The notes beneath the pieces are model-generated. The model made no database searches and was not told the origin of the DNA. It saw only the letters and a list, made by a program, of their open reading frames with translations. DNA of 42,147 nucleotides, taken from assembly GCA_019118445.1 (NCBI GenBank), contig DWYY01000074.1:1-42147 (forward strand). The letters are read 5' to 3'. Origin of the DNA: Candidatus Eisenbergiella merdipullorum (lineage in GTDB: Bacteria; Bacillota; Clostridia; Lachnospirales; Lachnospiraceae). Of this stretch, positions 7,685 to 15,531 are shown piece by piece. How positions within the stretch are numbered: position 1 is the first letter of the stretch; each line of letters begins with the position of its first letter. The position numbers and the translations under genes are program-made.

Positions 7685-9241
7685 TTACAAAATTTCTTCT
7701 GAGCGGGAACCCCTCTTTAACGAGACTGGAGTATTTCCCTCCTCATAAATCTGCCCAATAATTGAATTTATTTCTTTGTGCAAACTATCCGCTTTATCAT
7801 AAGCCTCAGATCGTTCCAAAGATATCACTTCCCGGACCTTATCGTTAATCTTCATAAGCAGTTTTTTATCCGGTTCCATGTATGGAAGCTGCTTAACATA
7901 ATTAGCCGAGTTATTTGCCGTAGGATTTATTACATGGATGAATGTGTTAATGACATCAGAATTCATGAGAGCCAACAGATAATAAAGCATTGATCTGTCC
8001 TTAGGGAAAATACCGACTATGGATTGATCAAAAACATGTCCTTCCATCAAAAAGGCGCGTATCGTGCTGGACTTTACCATTGGAATGCCAATGCCCGTTT
8101 TAAAATAGAATGCCGAGTTTTGAAATCTGGATTTCTGATTGCTATGATAGAAATCAATAGCACCCTTATCCCATCTCACAAACCACTCATCTCTCTGCCT
8201 GACATAACGCCGTGCAGATGCACTTTTAATATAGGGCACATATCCTTCTTTAACATCAGGTATCCCATATAATGATGTACAGTGAGATACCTGTCCCGGA
8301 TCCACTATTTCATAGTTCTTAGATCCTTTGACTTTTTTGTCTGCAGCTTTGATAAAGTGCAAGTTATCCCCGGTATAAAAGCCAGTCACTACATCAGCTG
8401 CATCTCCCAGTTTCTTTGCATTGTCTGACAATATTGTCAGAGTCTTGGTTTCCGCTAATCTTACCCGGCATAATTTATCAGAAAGAAGATCTCCCTGCTT
8501 AAAATGAAACACCCGCAAATGCTCAGGCAACTTGTTGCTATTTTGTAATAACAGCGTAAGTTCGCTTGAAGATTTGAAACCTTGAATTATCTTAAAGGCG
8601 TTGTTTAAAGCTTCTTTTTCCCCGCATCTTTCAAGGGTGATGATCGAAAGGTTTGAATAGCCAAAGCTGACTCCGGGAAAAAACCTGGATGGAAAAATTA
8701 AAATTTCATCTATTTTGGCATTTCTAAATAAGACTTCTCTCAAGCGGGCATGCATGTTTAAAAAAAGATATGTATCCGGAATAATAAACGAAAGTCTGCC
8801 GTGCATTTTTAAGACCGAGAGACATCTCAGCAGGAATAACGAATAGGTTTCCTTAACATATTGCCCTGCATACTTCTTTTTTAGGGCCTTTCTCTTTTCA
8901 TAGTCCTGCCAGGCCCCATACGGAGGATTTCCTATTACCTTTGAATAATGACCCGAAGAACTATATATATCTAGTTGTTCATCGAACAATGTATCGGTCT
9001 TTCTGACAACGACCGCACCGTTGTTTTCATATTTCTTTTTCAGAAAAGCTGCTGCTTTACTATCTATGTCCAGAGCATCCACTTGTACTCTTTTGCCAGT
9101 CTCCATTACTTTATCGATAAAGATTCCTTCACCCGCGGACGGTTCCAGTATAATGTCATTGTCAGCAACGGCAAGCTTAGCAGCCATATAAGCGGTAATA
9201 TTTTGCGAATTGGTATAATAAGAACACAACGAATCTGTCAA
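7685..9241 (-). CDS. Gamma-class N6-adenine DNA methyltransferase
   Basis: 518 residues. The start is a TTG at 9239-9241, chosen because GGGGAGG lies 8 bases upstream; the ATG inside this leader is out of frame. Motif I is ILEPSAGEGIF (33-41) and motif IV is GNPPYGAW (NPPY 105-108), the adenine-N6 catalytic loop. Motif I before IV with the recognition domain at the C-terminus is the gamma order of M.TaqI, M.PstI and relatives. Residues about 280-480 (VVTGFYTGDN, YVPYIKSASARRYV, NPTANNSANYVKQLPY) resemble the TaqI-type C-terminal specificity domain. It methylates the host site against the endonuclease encoded upstream at 9305-10201. The recognition sequence cannot be read from the protein. Confidence 0.9.
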   Translation of the reverse strand: MTDSLCSYYTNSQNITAYMAAKLAVADNDIILEPSAGEGIFIDKVMETGKRVQVDALDIDSKAAAFLKKKYENNGAVVVRKTDTLFDEQLDIYSSSGHYSKVIGNPPYGAWQDYEKRKALKKKYAGQYVKETYSLFLLRCLSVLKMHGRLSFIIPDTYLFLNMHARLREVLFRNAKIDEILIFPSRFFPGVSFGYSNLSIITLERCGEKEALNNAFKIIQGFKSSSELTLLLQNSNKLPEHLRVFHFKQGDLLSDKLCRVRLAETKTLTILSDNAKKLGDAADVVTGFYTGDNLHFIKAADKKVKGSKNYEIVDPGQVSHCTSLYGIPDVKEGYVPYIKSASARRYVRQRDEWFVRWDKGAIDFYHSNQKSRFQNSAFYFKTGIGIPMVKSSTIRAFLMEGHVFDQSIVGIFPKDRSMLYYLLALMNSDVINTFIHVINPTANNSANYVKQLPYMEPDKKLLMKINDKVREVISLERSEAYDKADSLHKEINSIIGQIYEEGNTPVSLKRGSRSEEIL

Positions 9242-9261
9242 CGGTCATTCCTCCCCGAGAA

Positions 9262-9284
9262 ATTTCTTAAGATATTTCTTAAGA
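9262..9284. repeat. Two 11-bp direct repeats ahead of the DNA methyltransferase
   Basis: ATTTCTTAAGA occurs at 9262-9272 and again at 9274-9284, a 12-base period, about one helical turn. Each copy contains the palindrome CTTAAG. They lie in the 63-base gap between the endonuclease stop and the methyltransferase start, just upstream of its ribosome site. They could be a protein-binding operator or a self-recognition site; no controller gene is visible nearby. Confidence 0.5.
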
Positions 9285-9304
9285 GGACTTTATCATGAGA
9301 AGAA

Positions 9305-10201
9305 TTACCATGTCAAGTACTTCAAAAGATCATTTCTTTCCAGATGCAGCCTTAATTCCTTGCTGATATCAGCCTGCCAATTGACATTGTCATCAATCCA
9401 TTTCCTCATATCAAAGCCCGTAAACTTTTTCATGGCAGCATAGCTGTCATCCGCACAATATACTTCCCAATATGAAGAATTCTTCAATGTCTGCAAATAG
9501 TGGTTGTTCTCATCCTCAGGCTGTCTGACAAACAATAACATTCTCTCCCTTACTCCCAGAGAATTGTATATACTGGCGACGAGCAGCAAACGATTCGTGT
9601 TTCCTTTTTCATTTGAACTAAAGCCGCTTTTGAAATCACAATTATAGTGAATCCCGTTCTGCTCAAAATGTAAATCCAAAGCGAGTTTAATTCCGCCGCT
9701 GTCTACCAGATCCCATGGAATGTTATAATATCTTTTTAATTCCGTCTTAATCTTCTCTTCCAGGACCAGACTGTCAATATACGCAACTGCGTCATTTTTA
9801 ATTTTTGACTGCACCGCCCCAAAATCTGGAGGATCGATCATCGTAAGCTCTTTCACAGGGAACTCAAATGCGAGCTTACAAAATGGCTCCCATAGTTCTC
9901 CGATTCTACGCGCAAACGTCATATATTCGTATTTCCAAACCTTATTACGATATTCAAGCATTACGATGTACGATGCATATGTTAAGAGTAAGATCTCCTT
10001 CAACAAGGTTCGATTGTCCCAGACTTCCATTTTAGCCGCAGCTTCAATACGGTTAGTCTCACGCTCCCGGTATTCTTTTATGCGTTTATTGATTTCAGAC
10101 GCTTTTTCTTTTTGTGTTTTAGGATCTTTTAAAAAATCATTTAAAATGGAATCCCCAACTTCTCTAAAAGTTAAAATCCATTCTGCTTTTGTTCTTACCA
10201 C
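9305..10201 (-). CDS. Probable type II restriction endonuclease, PD-(D/E)XK-like
   Basis: 298 residues from a GTG start at 10199-10201, supported by GGAGG five bases upstream. The N-terminal 70 residues are charged and helical. The likely catalytic centre is in LALDLHFEQNG and HYNCDFKSGFSS, giving D176 and D189-x-K191, with E102 or E105 (GELWEPF) as a possible first acid. The segment FKSGF followed by NTNRLLLVASIY suggests the core of a restriction enzyme fold. I do not recognise a characterised enzyme by name. Placement directly upstream of a gamma-class methyltransferase, same strand, makes the cognate endonuclease the best reading. It would be transcribed from the divergent region shared with the plus-strand GT2 gene. 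Confidence 0.65.
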   Translation of the reverse strand: MVRTKAEWILTFREVGDSILNDFLKDPKTQKEKASEINKRIKEYRERETNRIEAAAKMEVWDNRTLLKEILLLTYASYIVMLEYRNKVWKYEYMTFARRIGELWEPFCKLAFEFPVKELTMIDPPDFGAVQSKIKNDAVAYIDSLVLEEKIKTELKRYYNIPWDLVDSGGIKLALDLHFEQNGIHYNCDFKSGFSSNEKGNTNRLLLVASIYNSLGVRERMLLFVRQPEDENNHYLQTLKNSSYWEVYCADDSYAAMKKFTGFDMRKWIDDNVNWQADISKELRLHLERNDLLKYLTW

Positions 10202-10219
10202 GACGTCCTCCGTTTTTTA

Positions 10220-10248
10220 TTGACGATACCATACATTTCTTTTAGAAT
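10220..10248 (+). promoter_or_regulatory. Sigma-A-type promoter for the plus-strand GT2 gene
   Basis: TTGACG (10220-10225), a 17-base spacer and TAGAAT (10243-10248) each differ from consensus by one base. The start codon follows at 10296 with AAAGGAGA at 10281-10288. This is the clearest promoter in the window. Confidence 0.7.
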
Positions 10249-10275
10249 AATAAAATACAGGAACTCGGACAGCAA
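10247..10275 (-). promoter_or_regulatory. Possible minus-strand promoter for the restriction genes
   Basis: On the minus strand TTGCTG (10270-10275), 17 bases and TATTAT (10247-10252) form a candidate with a good -10 and a poor -35. Its -10 overlaps the -10 of the plus-strand promoter by two bases, so the two would compete for polymerase. Confidence 0.3.
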
Positions 10276-10295
10276 TCACCAAAGGAGATCATATC

Positions 10296-11222
10296 ATGTC
10301 AAGTCTTCCCCTGGTCAATGTACTCCTTTCCACATATAACGGCGCCAGATATATCCAGCAGCAGCTGGACAGTCTTTTTGCCCAGACTTACAGTAATATG
10401 ACCATATACATCAGAGACGACGGTTCGACCGATAACACGCTTTCTCTGATCTTACCTTATCTGTCCCGCAAGGGGAAGAAAATAATCCTCCTTGGGAATG
10501 AAGGCAATCAGAATCTCGGATATATGAAGAGCTTCTGGCTCCTGTTAAAGGAAAGCGGGGATGCCGATTATTATGCTTTCTGCGATCAGGACGATGTATG
10601 GCTTCCGAATAAAGTGGAAGCCGGCGTTTCTGCGCTTTCCAAAAAGGATCCCTCGGTTCCTCTGCTGTTCTCTTCTTCTTTTGATTACTGTGACGAGAAT
10701 CTTAACTTTACAGGAAAAGCGCCTGTCCTTCCCACTCCCGTACAGCTCAAGGATGTCCTGTTTTATACTCCGGCATTCGGTTTTACGATTCTTCTTAATC
10801 GGACGCTCAGGAATATCGCGCTTTCAGCTCCTGACCTGAATGGGATTCCGCACGACGGATGGTGCCAGAAAATAGCCGCCGCTTTTGGCGAATTCCTCTA
10901 TGATCCCACGCCTCTGACCAAATACAGGAGGTCATCCGCCAGTGTCACCTACGCCGGCTCGGACCGACTGCGGTATGTTATCAAATGGCTGCAGAACGAT
11001 GTGCTCGGCAGAGGACTGAATGACTATTACTTTGTCATCACTCAGTTTTATAAAGCTTATGGGAAGCATCTGAATCCTGAAAGCAGGAAGCTTTTACGTC
11101 TGTTCATTCAGCAGCCATGGTCTTTGCCCCTTTATCTCAAGCGGCTGTTCTTTCCAAAACGGCTGCGCCCCTCCTGGGGCGGAGAACTGGCCCTTCGCCT
11201 GTGCTTTCTTCTAAATAAATAG
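10296..11222 (+). CDS. GT2 family glycosyltransferase (rhamnosyltransferase-like)
   Basis: 308 residues and the only real gene on the plus strand. ATG at 10296 with AAAGGAGA seven bases upstream. The GT-A nucleotide-binding part shows VNVLLSTYNGARYI (7-20), IRDDGSTDN (39-47) and the acidic FCDQDDVW (96-102), the pattern of bacterial rhamnosyl- and related transferases that act in O-antigen and cell-wall glycan assembly. No membrane segment is obvious, so it works at the cytoplasmic face. It stands alone with its own promoter, convergent with the long operon to its right (stop codons 5 bases apart). A decayed relative of its first third lies at 6397-6650. Donor sugar is not certain; rhamnose is only suggested by similarity. 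Confidence 0.9.
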   Translation: MSSLPLVNVLLSTYNGARYIQQQLDSLFAQTYSNMTIYIRDDGSTDNTLSLILPYLSRKGKKIILLGNEGNQNLGYMKSFWLLLKESGDADYYAFCDQDDVWLPNKVEAGVSALSKKDPSVPLLFSSSFDYCDENLNFTGKAPVLPTPVQLKDVLFYTPAFGFTILLNRTLRNIALSAPDLNGIPHDGWCQKIAAAFGEFLYDPTPLTKYRRSSASVTYAGSDRLRYVIKWLQNDVLGRGLNDYYFVITQFYKAYGKHLNPESRKLLRLFIQQPWSLPLYLKRLFFPKRLRPSWGGELALRLCFLLNK

Positions 11223-11233
11223 CGCTTCTATTT
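11217..11233. repeat. Perfect 6-bp inverted repeat spanning two convergent stop codons
   Basis: AAATAG (11217-11222) and CTATTT (11228-11233) with the loop CGCTT. The TAG stops of the GT2 gene and of the convergent DUF2304 gene are its two arms. It could form a weak AT-rich hairpin in both transcripts but has no strong T-run, so termination is doubtful. Confidence 0.35.
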
Positions 11234-11587
11234 CGTTGATTTTCTTTCCTCCCGCAGCTCCTTTTCCATGATCGCCATGCTCTGCGTCAGCTTGCGTATC
11301 TTTCCCGCCTGCCGCGATACGATGGAAGTAAGAGCCATGCACAGCATCATGAGGAAAGCAATGCAGATGATGAACAGACCGTTCATGTTCCCGGTGATTC
11401 CCAGCAGCCGCAGGAAAGCGGGAAGAAGATGAGGAAATACGACCAGAACAGTCATGCACGCTCCCGCCAGCAGCCAGAGCAGGGTATATTTCAGTTCGAT
11501 CGCTTTCCGCTTCAGAAACAGCAATATCAATCCAAAATAAATGATCAGCGCAATTCCCAGTGTAATTCTCAGATTTACAGGAAGCAT
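11228..11587 (-). CDS. DUF2304 family small membrane protein
   Basis: 119 residues with three hydrophobic segments (about 5-25, 32-55 and 68-92) and a charged, probably coiled C-terminal tail (KIRKLTQSMAIMEKELREE). The segment LKYTLLWLLAGACM is typical of DUF2304. The gene begins three bases after the DPM-like glycosyltransferase, with AAGGAGA ahead of the ATG. In many Gram-positive genomes DUF2304 genes pair with such GT2 enzymes, and a role as membrane partner or anchor for polyprenyl-phosphate-sugar synthesis is a sensible inference because the partner here has no membrane segment of its own. It is the last gene of the long operon. Function is not proven for the family. Confidence 0.8.
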   Translation of the reverse strand: MLPVNLRITLGIALIIYFGLILLFLKRKAIELKYTLLWLLAGACMTVLVVFPHLLPAFLRLLGITGNMNGLFIICIAFLMMLCMALTSIVSRQAGKIRKLTQSMAIMEKELREERKSTK

Positions 11588-11590
11588 ATG

Positions 11591-12307
11591 CTATCTCCTT
11601 ATTCCATAGCTGATTCTTTTTACCAGAATCGCCAGCGTTACCTTTATCATGTAGTACACCGATTTGCGGAATGTGATGGAGCTTGTCCCGCCCTCTCTCT
11701 CCTTCATCACGACCGGAACCTCAGCGACTCTCCCCCGGTGCATGACCGCAGTAATAATAGCCTCCGGCTCCGGATAATCGGAAGGGTAATCCTCTGCATA
11801 GATGGAAATAAACCTCCTGTTCACCGCGCGGAAACCGCTGGTCACATCCCGGATCCTCTTGCCGGTGCAGAGCCAGATCAGATCGCTCAGGATATTGATC
11901 CCGACTCTGCGGGAGCGGGAAGACTGAAAGCCCTCCCGTCTCAGGAACCTGGAGCCTATTACCACATCCGCTTCTCCCGAAAGCAGAGGTTCGATCAGCC
12001 TCTTCACATATGACGCGTCGTGCTGGCCGTCTCCGTCCAGCTGGACCGCGATATCATAACCGTATTTTAAAGCGTAGCGGTATCCTGTCTGAACGGCTCC
12101 GCCGATGCCCAGATTGATCGGCAGATTCAGGACCTGATAGCCCTTTTCCATACAGAGTCCACCTGTTCCGTCCGAAGAGCCGTCATTGACAACCACATAA
12201 TCATACTGTGGGAAATCCTGAATCAGATTATCCACAACACGTTGTATATTAGCCGCTTCATTATAGGCCGGAATGATCAGAAGTACTTTCTCTTTTTCTT
12301 CCATCAT
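11591..12307 (-). CDS. DPM1-like GT2 (polyprenyl-phosphate sugar transferase)
   Basis: 238 residues with two adjacent ATG codons behind AAAGGAGA; either may be used. The sequence has VLLIIPAYNEAANI (8-21), VVVNDGSSDGT (38-48), VQLDGDGQHD (88-97) and VIGSRFL (116-122), which is the DPM/DPG-synthase group of GT2. These enzymes move a sugar from a nucleotide donor to a polyprenyl phosphate on the inner side of the membrane. Unlike CsbB or GtrB it lacks C-terminal membrane helices, which may be supplied by the DUF2304 protein three bases downstream. The lipid-linked sugar would feed the GT-C and YfhO-like proteins encoded upstream. The sugar is unknown. Confidence 0.88.
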   Translation of the reverse strand: MMEEKEKVLLIIPAYNEAANIQRVVDNLIQDFPQYDYVVVNDGSSDGTGGLCMEKGYQVLNLPINLGIGGAVQTGYRYALKYGYDIAVQLDGDGQHDASYVKRLIEPLLSGEADVVIGSRFLRREGFQSSRSRRVGINILSDLIWLCTGKRIRDVTSGFRAVNRRFISIYAEDYPSDYPEPEAIITAVMHRGRVAEVPVVMKEREGGTSSITFRKSVYYMIKVTLAILVKRISYGIRR

Positions 12308-12329
12308 TCATTCTCCTTTAATCAATGCC

Positions 12330-13910
12330 CTAAGAACGGGCGTTGTTATCATTATGATACGCTGACCTGTATTTTCCAGACTTCCACAGCAGGACAGCAA
12401 ATATAACCACCAAGCCATCCAGGAATCCCCACACAAGTGTACTTGCCACACAGCGCACTCTTTCCATTATTATTGCGTTTCCCTCAAATCGATATCCCAG
12501 GCAGTCCTGTGAAATGTTTCCCACACAGATATGCGGCGTCTGATCTGAAAGGATCTCCTCTGTCATCACGAATTCATCATCTCCGCGATAATCTGTTGCC
12601 CATTTTTCTACAAGCACATATTCTGCCTTTTCCCCGAAAGCCAGCCAGCCGGCGGTCATAAGCAGTGCACACGCACAGCCGCAGGTCAGGATCCAGCCTT
12701 TCCGTTCTCTCCAGATTTTTCCTGCGGCATTCTTTACCGTATAGAGGAAAGACGGGACTGAAACAGAAATCTCTCTCTCAGTGCGTACTCCTGTTTTCAA
12801 GATGCCCGAAAACAGAGCATATCCCAGGATGAACAGCGCAATATTTTTAAATGAGAGGTTAAACAGAAACTGCTCCGTCACCCCTGCTAGTGCCGTTCCC
12901 AGCAGGATCGCTGTCTCCTGTAGCATATTCTTCGACAAACAATAATACAAACTGTAAAGATATAGACCCACTATAAGCACAAATGCTATGATACCATAAT
13001 ACATAAGCATATAGGCAAAGGAACTGTCCAGTGACAGCCTCGCTCCTTCGCTTGACATCACGCTGGTTCCAAACAGAGAAACAGGATTGTCATGAAAAAT
13101 ATTATAAACCAGCTCAAAGCGGGTAGACAACAGACTGTTGAAGAAATTAAATGCTTTTCCAGTCAGAAGGAGAGGCCCTGCGATCGGAAAGATCATGCAG
13201 AACAGGACAAAAATCACCGAAAGCCCCCTTTCCAGAAGGTTTAGTTTCTTCCGATGATCAAAATAAAGGATCATCAGCAAATAGGCCACAACGATGATCA
13301 TACCCGTATAACTGATCGAATACAGAAAAATATACAGGTTCCCCATAAACAGCAGAACAGCCGTCCAGTACAGCCTTCGTCCGGTGGGACGAAATACATA
13401 GATAAAAAGCATCGTAAGAATAAAATAGGTAACATGAAGGACATTCGGGTGTGTATATCCCAGAGAATAGCGGACGATCGGTCCCATCCCCAGCTTATCA
13501 TGCACGACAACAACGCCTTCATAGATTCCAAGCAGTCCTCTGGAAAGCGAAAATACAAAGGTAACTCCCCAGACCGTAAGACAGACCTTCATCAGTCTTT
13601 TCAGCGGGATTCCCTTCATTCCCATAATAACCATAAAAGCGGCAGCCACAGCTTTTTCCCCTGTCCGTCTCCAGACTACCAGGGAAAGACCCATCAGCAG
13701 CACAGTCGTGATCCATTCTTTCAGCGAATATCCGGTCAGGCACATTTTTGCCGCCCAGCACAGACCGGCCAGCAGCAGACAGCAGGTGAACATCTTCTGG
13801 CCTTCCGTCAGACCGACTCCCTTCGCTCCCATAAGAATTGCGATGAACAGATAATAAAACAGCTCATCAATCCGAAAGTAGAGTTTTTTCCCTTTTTCCT
13901 GTGATTTCAT
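12330..13910 (-). CDS. Wzy-like polysaccharide polymerase, first of two
   Basis: 526 residues, polytopic with about ten to twelve hydrophobic segments. A central segment IVRYSLGYTHPN (R147 to N156) before a membrane helix is the conserved-looking site shared with the second polymerase-like protein (30575-31855), and KMCLTGYSLKEW is also similar between the two. A soluble stretch near the C-terminus (about 420-490) sits between the last two membrane helices, which is unusual for the family and is absent from the second copy. Wzy enzymes join lipid-linked repeat units on the outer face of the membrane. The ATG overlaps the upstream gene by 44 bases, longer than usual, but no better start is available before the first helix. 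An O-antigen-ligase-like role is a possible alternative. Confidence 0.7.
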   Translation of the reverse strand: MKSQEKGKKLYFRIDELFYYLFIAILMGAKGVGLTEGQKMFTCCLLLAGLCWAAKMCLTGYSLKEWITTVLLMGLSLVVWRRTGEKAVAAAFMVIMGMKGIPLKRLMKVCLTVWGVTFVFSLSRGLLGIYEGVVVVHDKLGMGPIVRYSLGYTHPNVLHVTYFILTMLFIYVFRPTGRRLYWTAVLLFMGNLYIFLYSISYTGMIIVVAYLLMILYFDHRKKLNLLERGLSVIFVLFCMIFPIAGPLLLTGKAFNFFNSLLSTRFELVYNIFHDNPVSLFGTSVMSSEGARLSLDSSFAYMLMYYGIIAFVLIVGLYLYSLYYCLSKNMLQETAILLGTALAGVTEQFLFNLSFKNIALFILGYALFSGILKTGVRTEREISVSVPSFLYTVKNAAGKIWRERKGWILTCGCACALLMTAGWLAFGEKAEYVLVEKWATDYRGDDEFVMTEEILSDQTPHICVGNISQDCLGYRFEGNAIIMERVRCVASTLVWGFLDGLVVIFAVLLWKSGKYRSAYHNDNNARS

Positions 13911-15531
13911 ATGCAGTCACTCTTCGCTTTCCATAGAATAGATGCTGAATAAACTTCACTGCCATCAGATAATAGGCCACATAGAAGATTCCAAAACAGT
14001 AAACCAGATATCTCTGCATGGCAAAAAACATGATCGTAATGATCGCTACAAATAATGCGTTCACAACGATGCAGCCCAGAAGAAATTCCGGATATCGCGT
14101 CGGGATTTCCTTCTTACGGTATCCCCATATTACAAGCGCAAGGGCGCTCAGATAAATGAACAACGTAACGAGATAGCAGAACAGATAAATGGAATCTTTC
14201 CTGAAAAATACTGTGCAGAGAAAACCATGCGGCATCATGCATAAGGTATGATAAAGAATCCTTCCCAAATGCGCAATTGCCAGTCTGACAGCAATCTGAT
14301 TGATCGAATCCTGCGTAAGAGACGTATGCGGATTTTCTTCCAGATAGGAAACCCAGGCTTTTTCCGCGATACGGCCTCCGTTTCCAATCCCGTTCATAAT
14401 GTCTTCCCACATCCAAAGGCCTTTTCGCGCATAGACATATCTGTTCTTCTCACTGTCAGCCACTTCATAGACCGCCCGGCAAAGCTTCTGCAGATCTTCT
14501 TCTCCAAACAGAAGATAATCGTCTGCCTCAATCTCGTAAAACGCCTTATCGACCAGAAGATGACCATATTGGGCCGTCACATTGCTCAGCGTCGATGCCG
14601 CAGTTCCCGCGGCCGCTGAGTCAGCTGCAGGCGCATCCGCTGCCGCCTCGTCCCCGGCAGAGCCCTCCGATGGCGCCGGTATCTCTTGTGAGGAATTCTC
14701 TATCGCAGGAGTCTCTTCGGGGAGAGCCTCCGCCGTGGGGAGCTCTCCAGGAGAACTTTCCATGACACTGGTTCCTTCCGAAGCCACATCGTGTCTGCTG
14801 GCAACAGCAACGAGGCGTTGTCCGACCGAATTCGCTCCAAGGATCAGGACTTCTCCGCCGATCATGATCAATATTGCCGCAAATACGCACAGGATGCCTC
14901 TTCCTATTTGTTTTGTCCAGTGAAAATGTCTTCCTTTCATCCAGGCTACATAAAAGAAAGCGGCTGCATTCAACGCCACGATCAGCTGAAGCTGTGTTCT
15001 TGTCAGCGCAACAAGAACAGAAACAAGGACAAGCAGAACGATATCCCTGTACCTTTTATCAAAAATACTCTTCAGGAAGCAGATCATATAAAAATAAAAC
15101 AGCGGAAAGGCAAGCCCCTCTGTCAGGATATCGTGGTTCGATATGGATTCCGGATAGTTCACCGTGAACGGCATAAACATGGCGAACAGATAAACCGGAC
15201 AGGAAGCGATATAGCTCAGCCGGAATCTCCTGCGGATGAACTCTGTAAATGCCAAAATGCAGAGTCCGGCAAGGATAGTCTGTTCCACAAATACCGCGTT
15301 TAAATAAATGCCTTCTCCCAAAAGCCTCCTGTTTACATATAGAAAGAGGGGATAAAGCGGCATGATTCCCACCCTGCCGGTAAAGGTAAGATAGGCCGGA
15401 CTGTCTTCCCTGATCAGATATCCCTTCTCCCCAAGGCATAAAAACTCAATTACAAATACGGCAGCCATGGAAAGATAATATACGCTTTTCCGATCTAATA
15501 CCCCGACCATTTTCCTCAGCTTCTGCGCCAT
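13867..15531 (-). CDS. GT-C-like integral membrane protein with acidic Ala/Ser/Glu/Pro-rich loop
   Basis: 554 residues with about ten hydrophobic segments. Early on it has REDSPAYLTF (41-50) and MPLYPLFLYVNRRL, with acidic residues in the first outer loop as in GT-C glycosyltransferases that use polyprenyl-phosphate sugars. The motif NYPESISNHDILTEGLAFPLF (about 125-145) lies in the next loop. Residues about 250-313 are low complexity, rich in S, E, P and A and without predicted secondary structure. The gene overlaps the YfhO-like gene by 16 bases; AAGGAG stands rather far (13 bases) from the ATG. It probably transfers a lipid-linked sugar outside the cell, in concert with the DPM-like enzyme. 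I do not recognise a named family with certainty. Confidence 0.6.
   Translation of the reverse strand: MAQKLRKMVGVLDRKSVYYLSMAAVFVIEFLCLGEKGYLIREDSPAYLTFTGRVGIMPLYPLFLYVNRRLLGEGIYLNAVFVEQTILAGLCILAFTEFIRRRFRLSYIASCPVYLFAMFMPFTVNYPESISNHDILTEGLAFPLFYFYMICFLKSIFDKRYRDIVLLVLVSVLVALTRTQLQLIVALNAAAFFYVAWMKGRHFHWTKQIGRGILCVFAAILIMIGGEVLILGANSVGQRLVAVASRHDVASEGTSVMESSPGELPTAEALPEETPAIENSSQEIPAPSEGSAGDEAAADAPAADSAAAGTAASTLSNVTAQYGHLLVDKAFYEIEADDYLLFGEEDLQKLCRAVYEVADSEKNRYVYARKGLWMWEDIMNGIGNGGRIAEKAWVSYLEENPHTSLTQDSINQIAVRLAIAHLGRILYHTLCMMPHGFLCTVFFRKDSIYLFCYLVTLFIYLSALALVIWGYRKKEIPTRYPEFLLGCIVVNALFVAIITIMFFAMQRYLVYCFGIFYVAYYLMAVKFIQHLFYGKRRVTAYEITGKREKTLLSD

Noticed and set aside
11161-11190. GC-rich hairpin CGCCCC-TCCT-GGGGCG near the 3' end of the plus-strand GT2 gene
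   Set aside because: It is inside the coding frame (RPSWGGEL) and no T-run follows, so it is not a convincing terminator.
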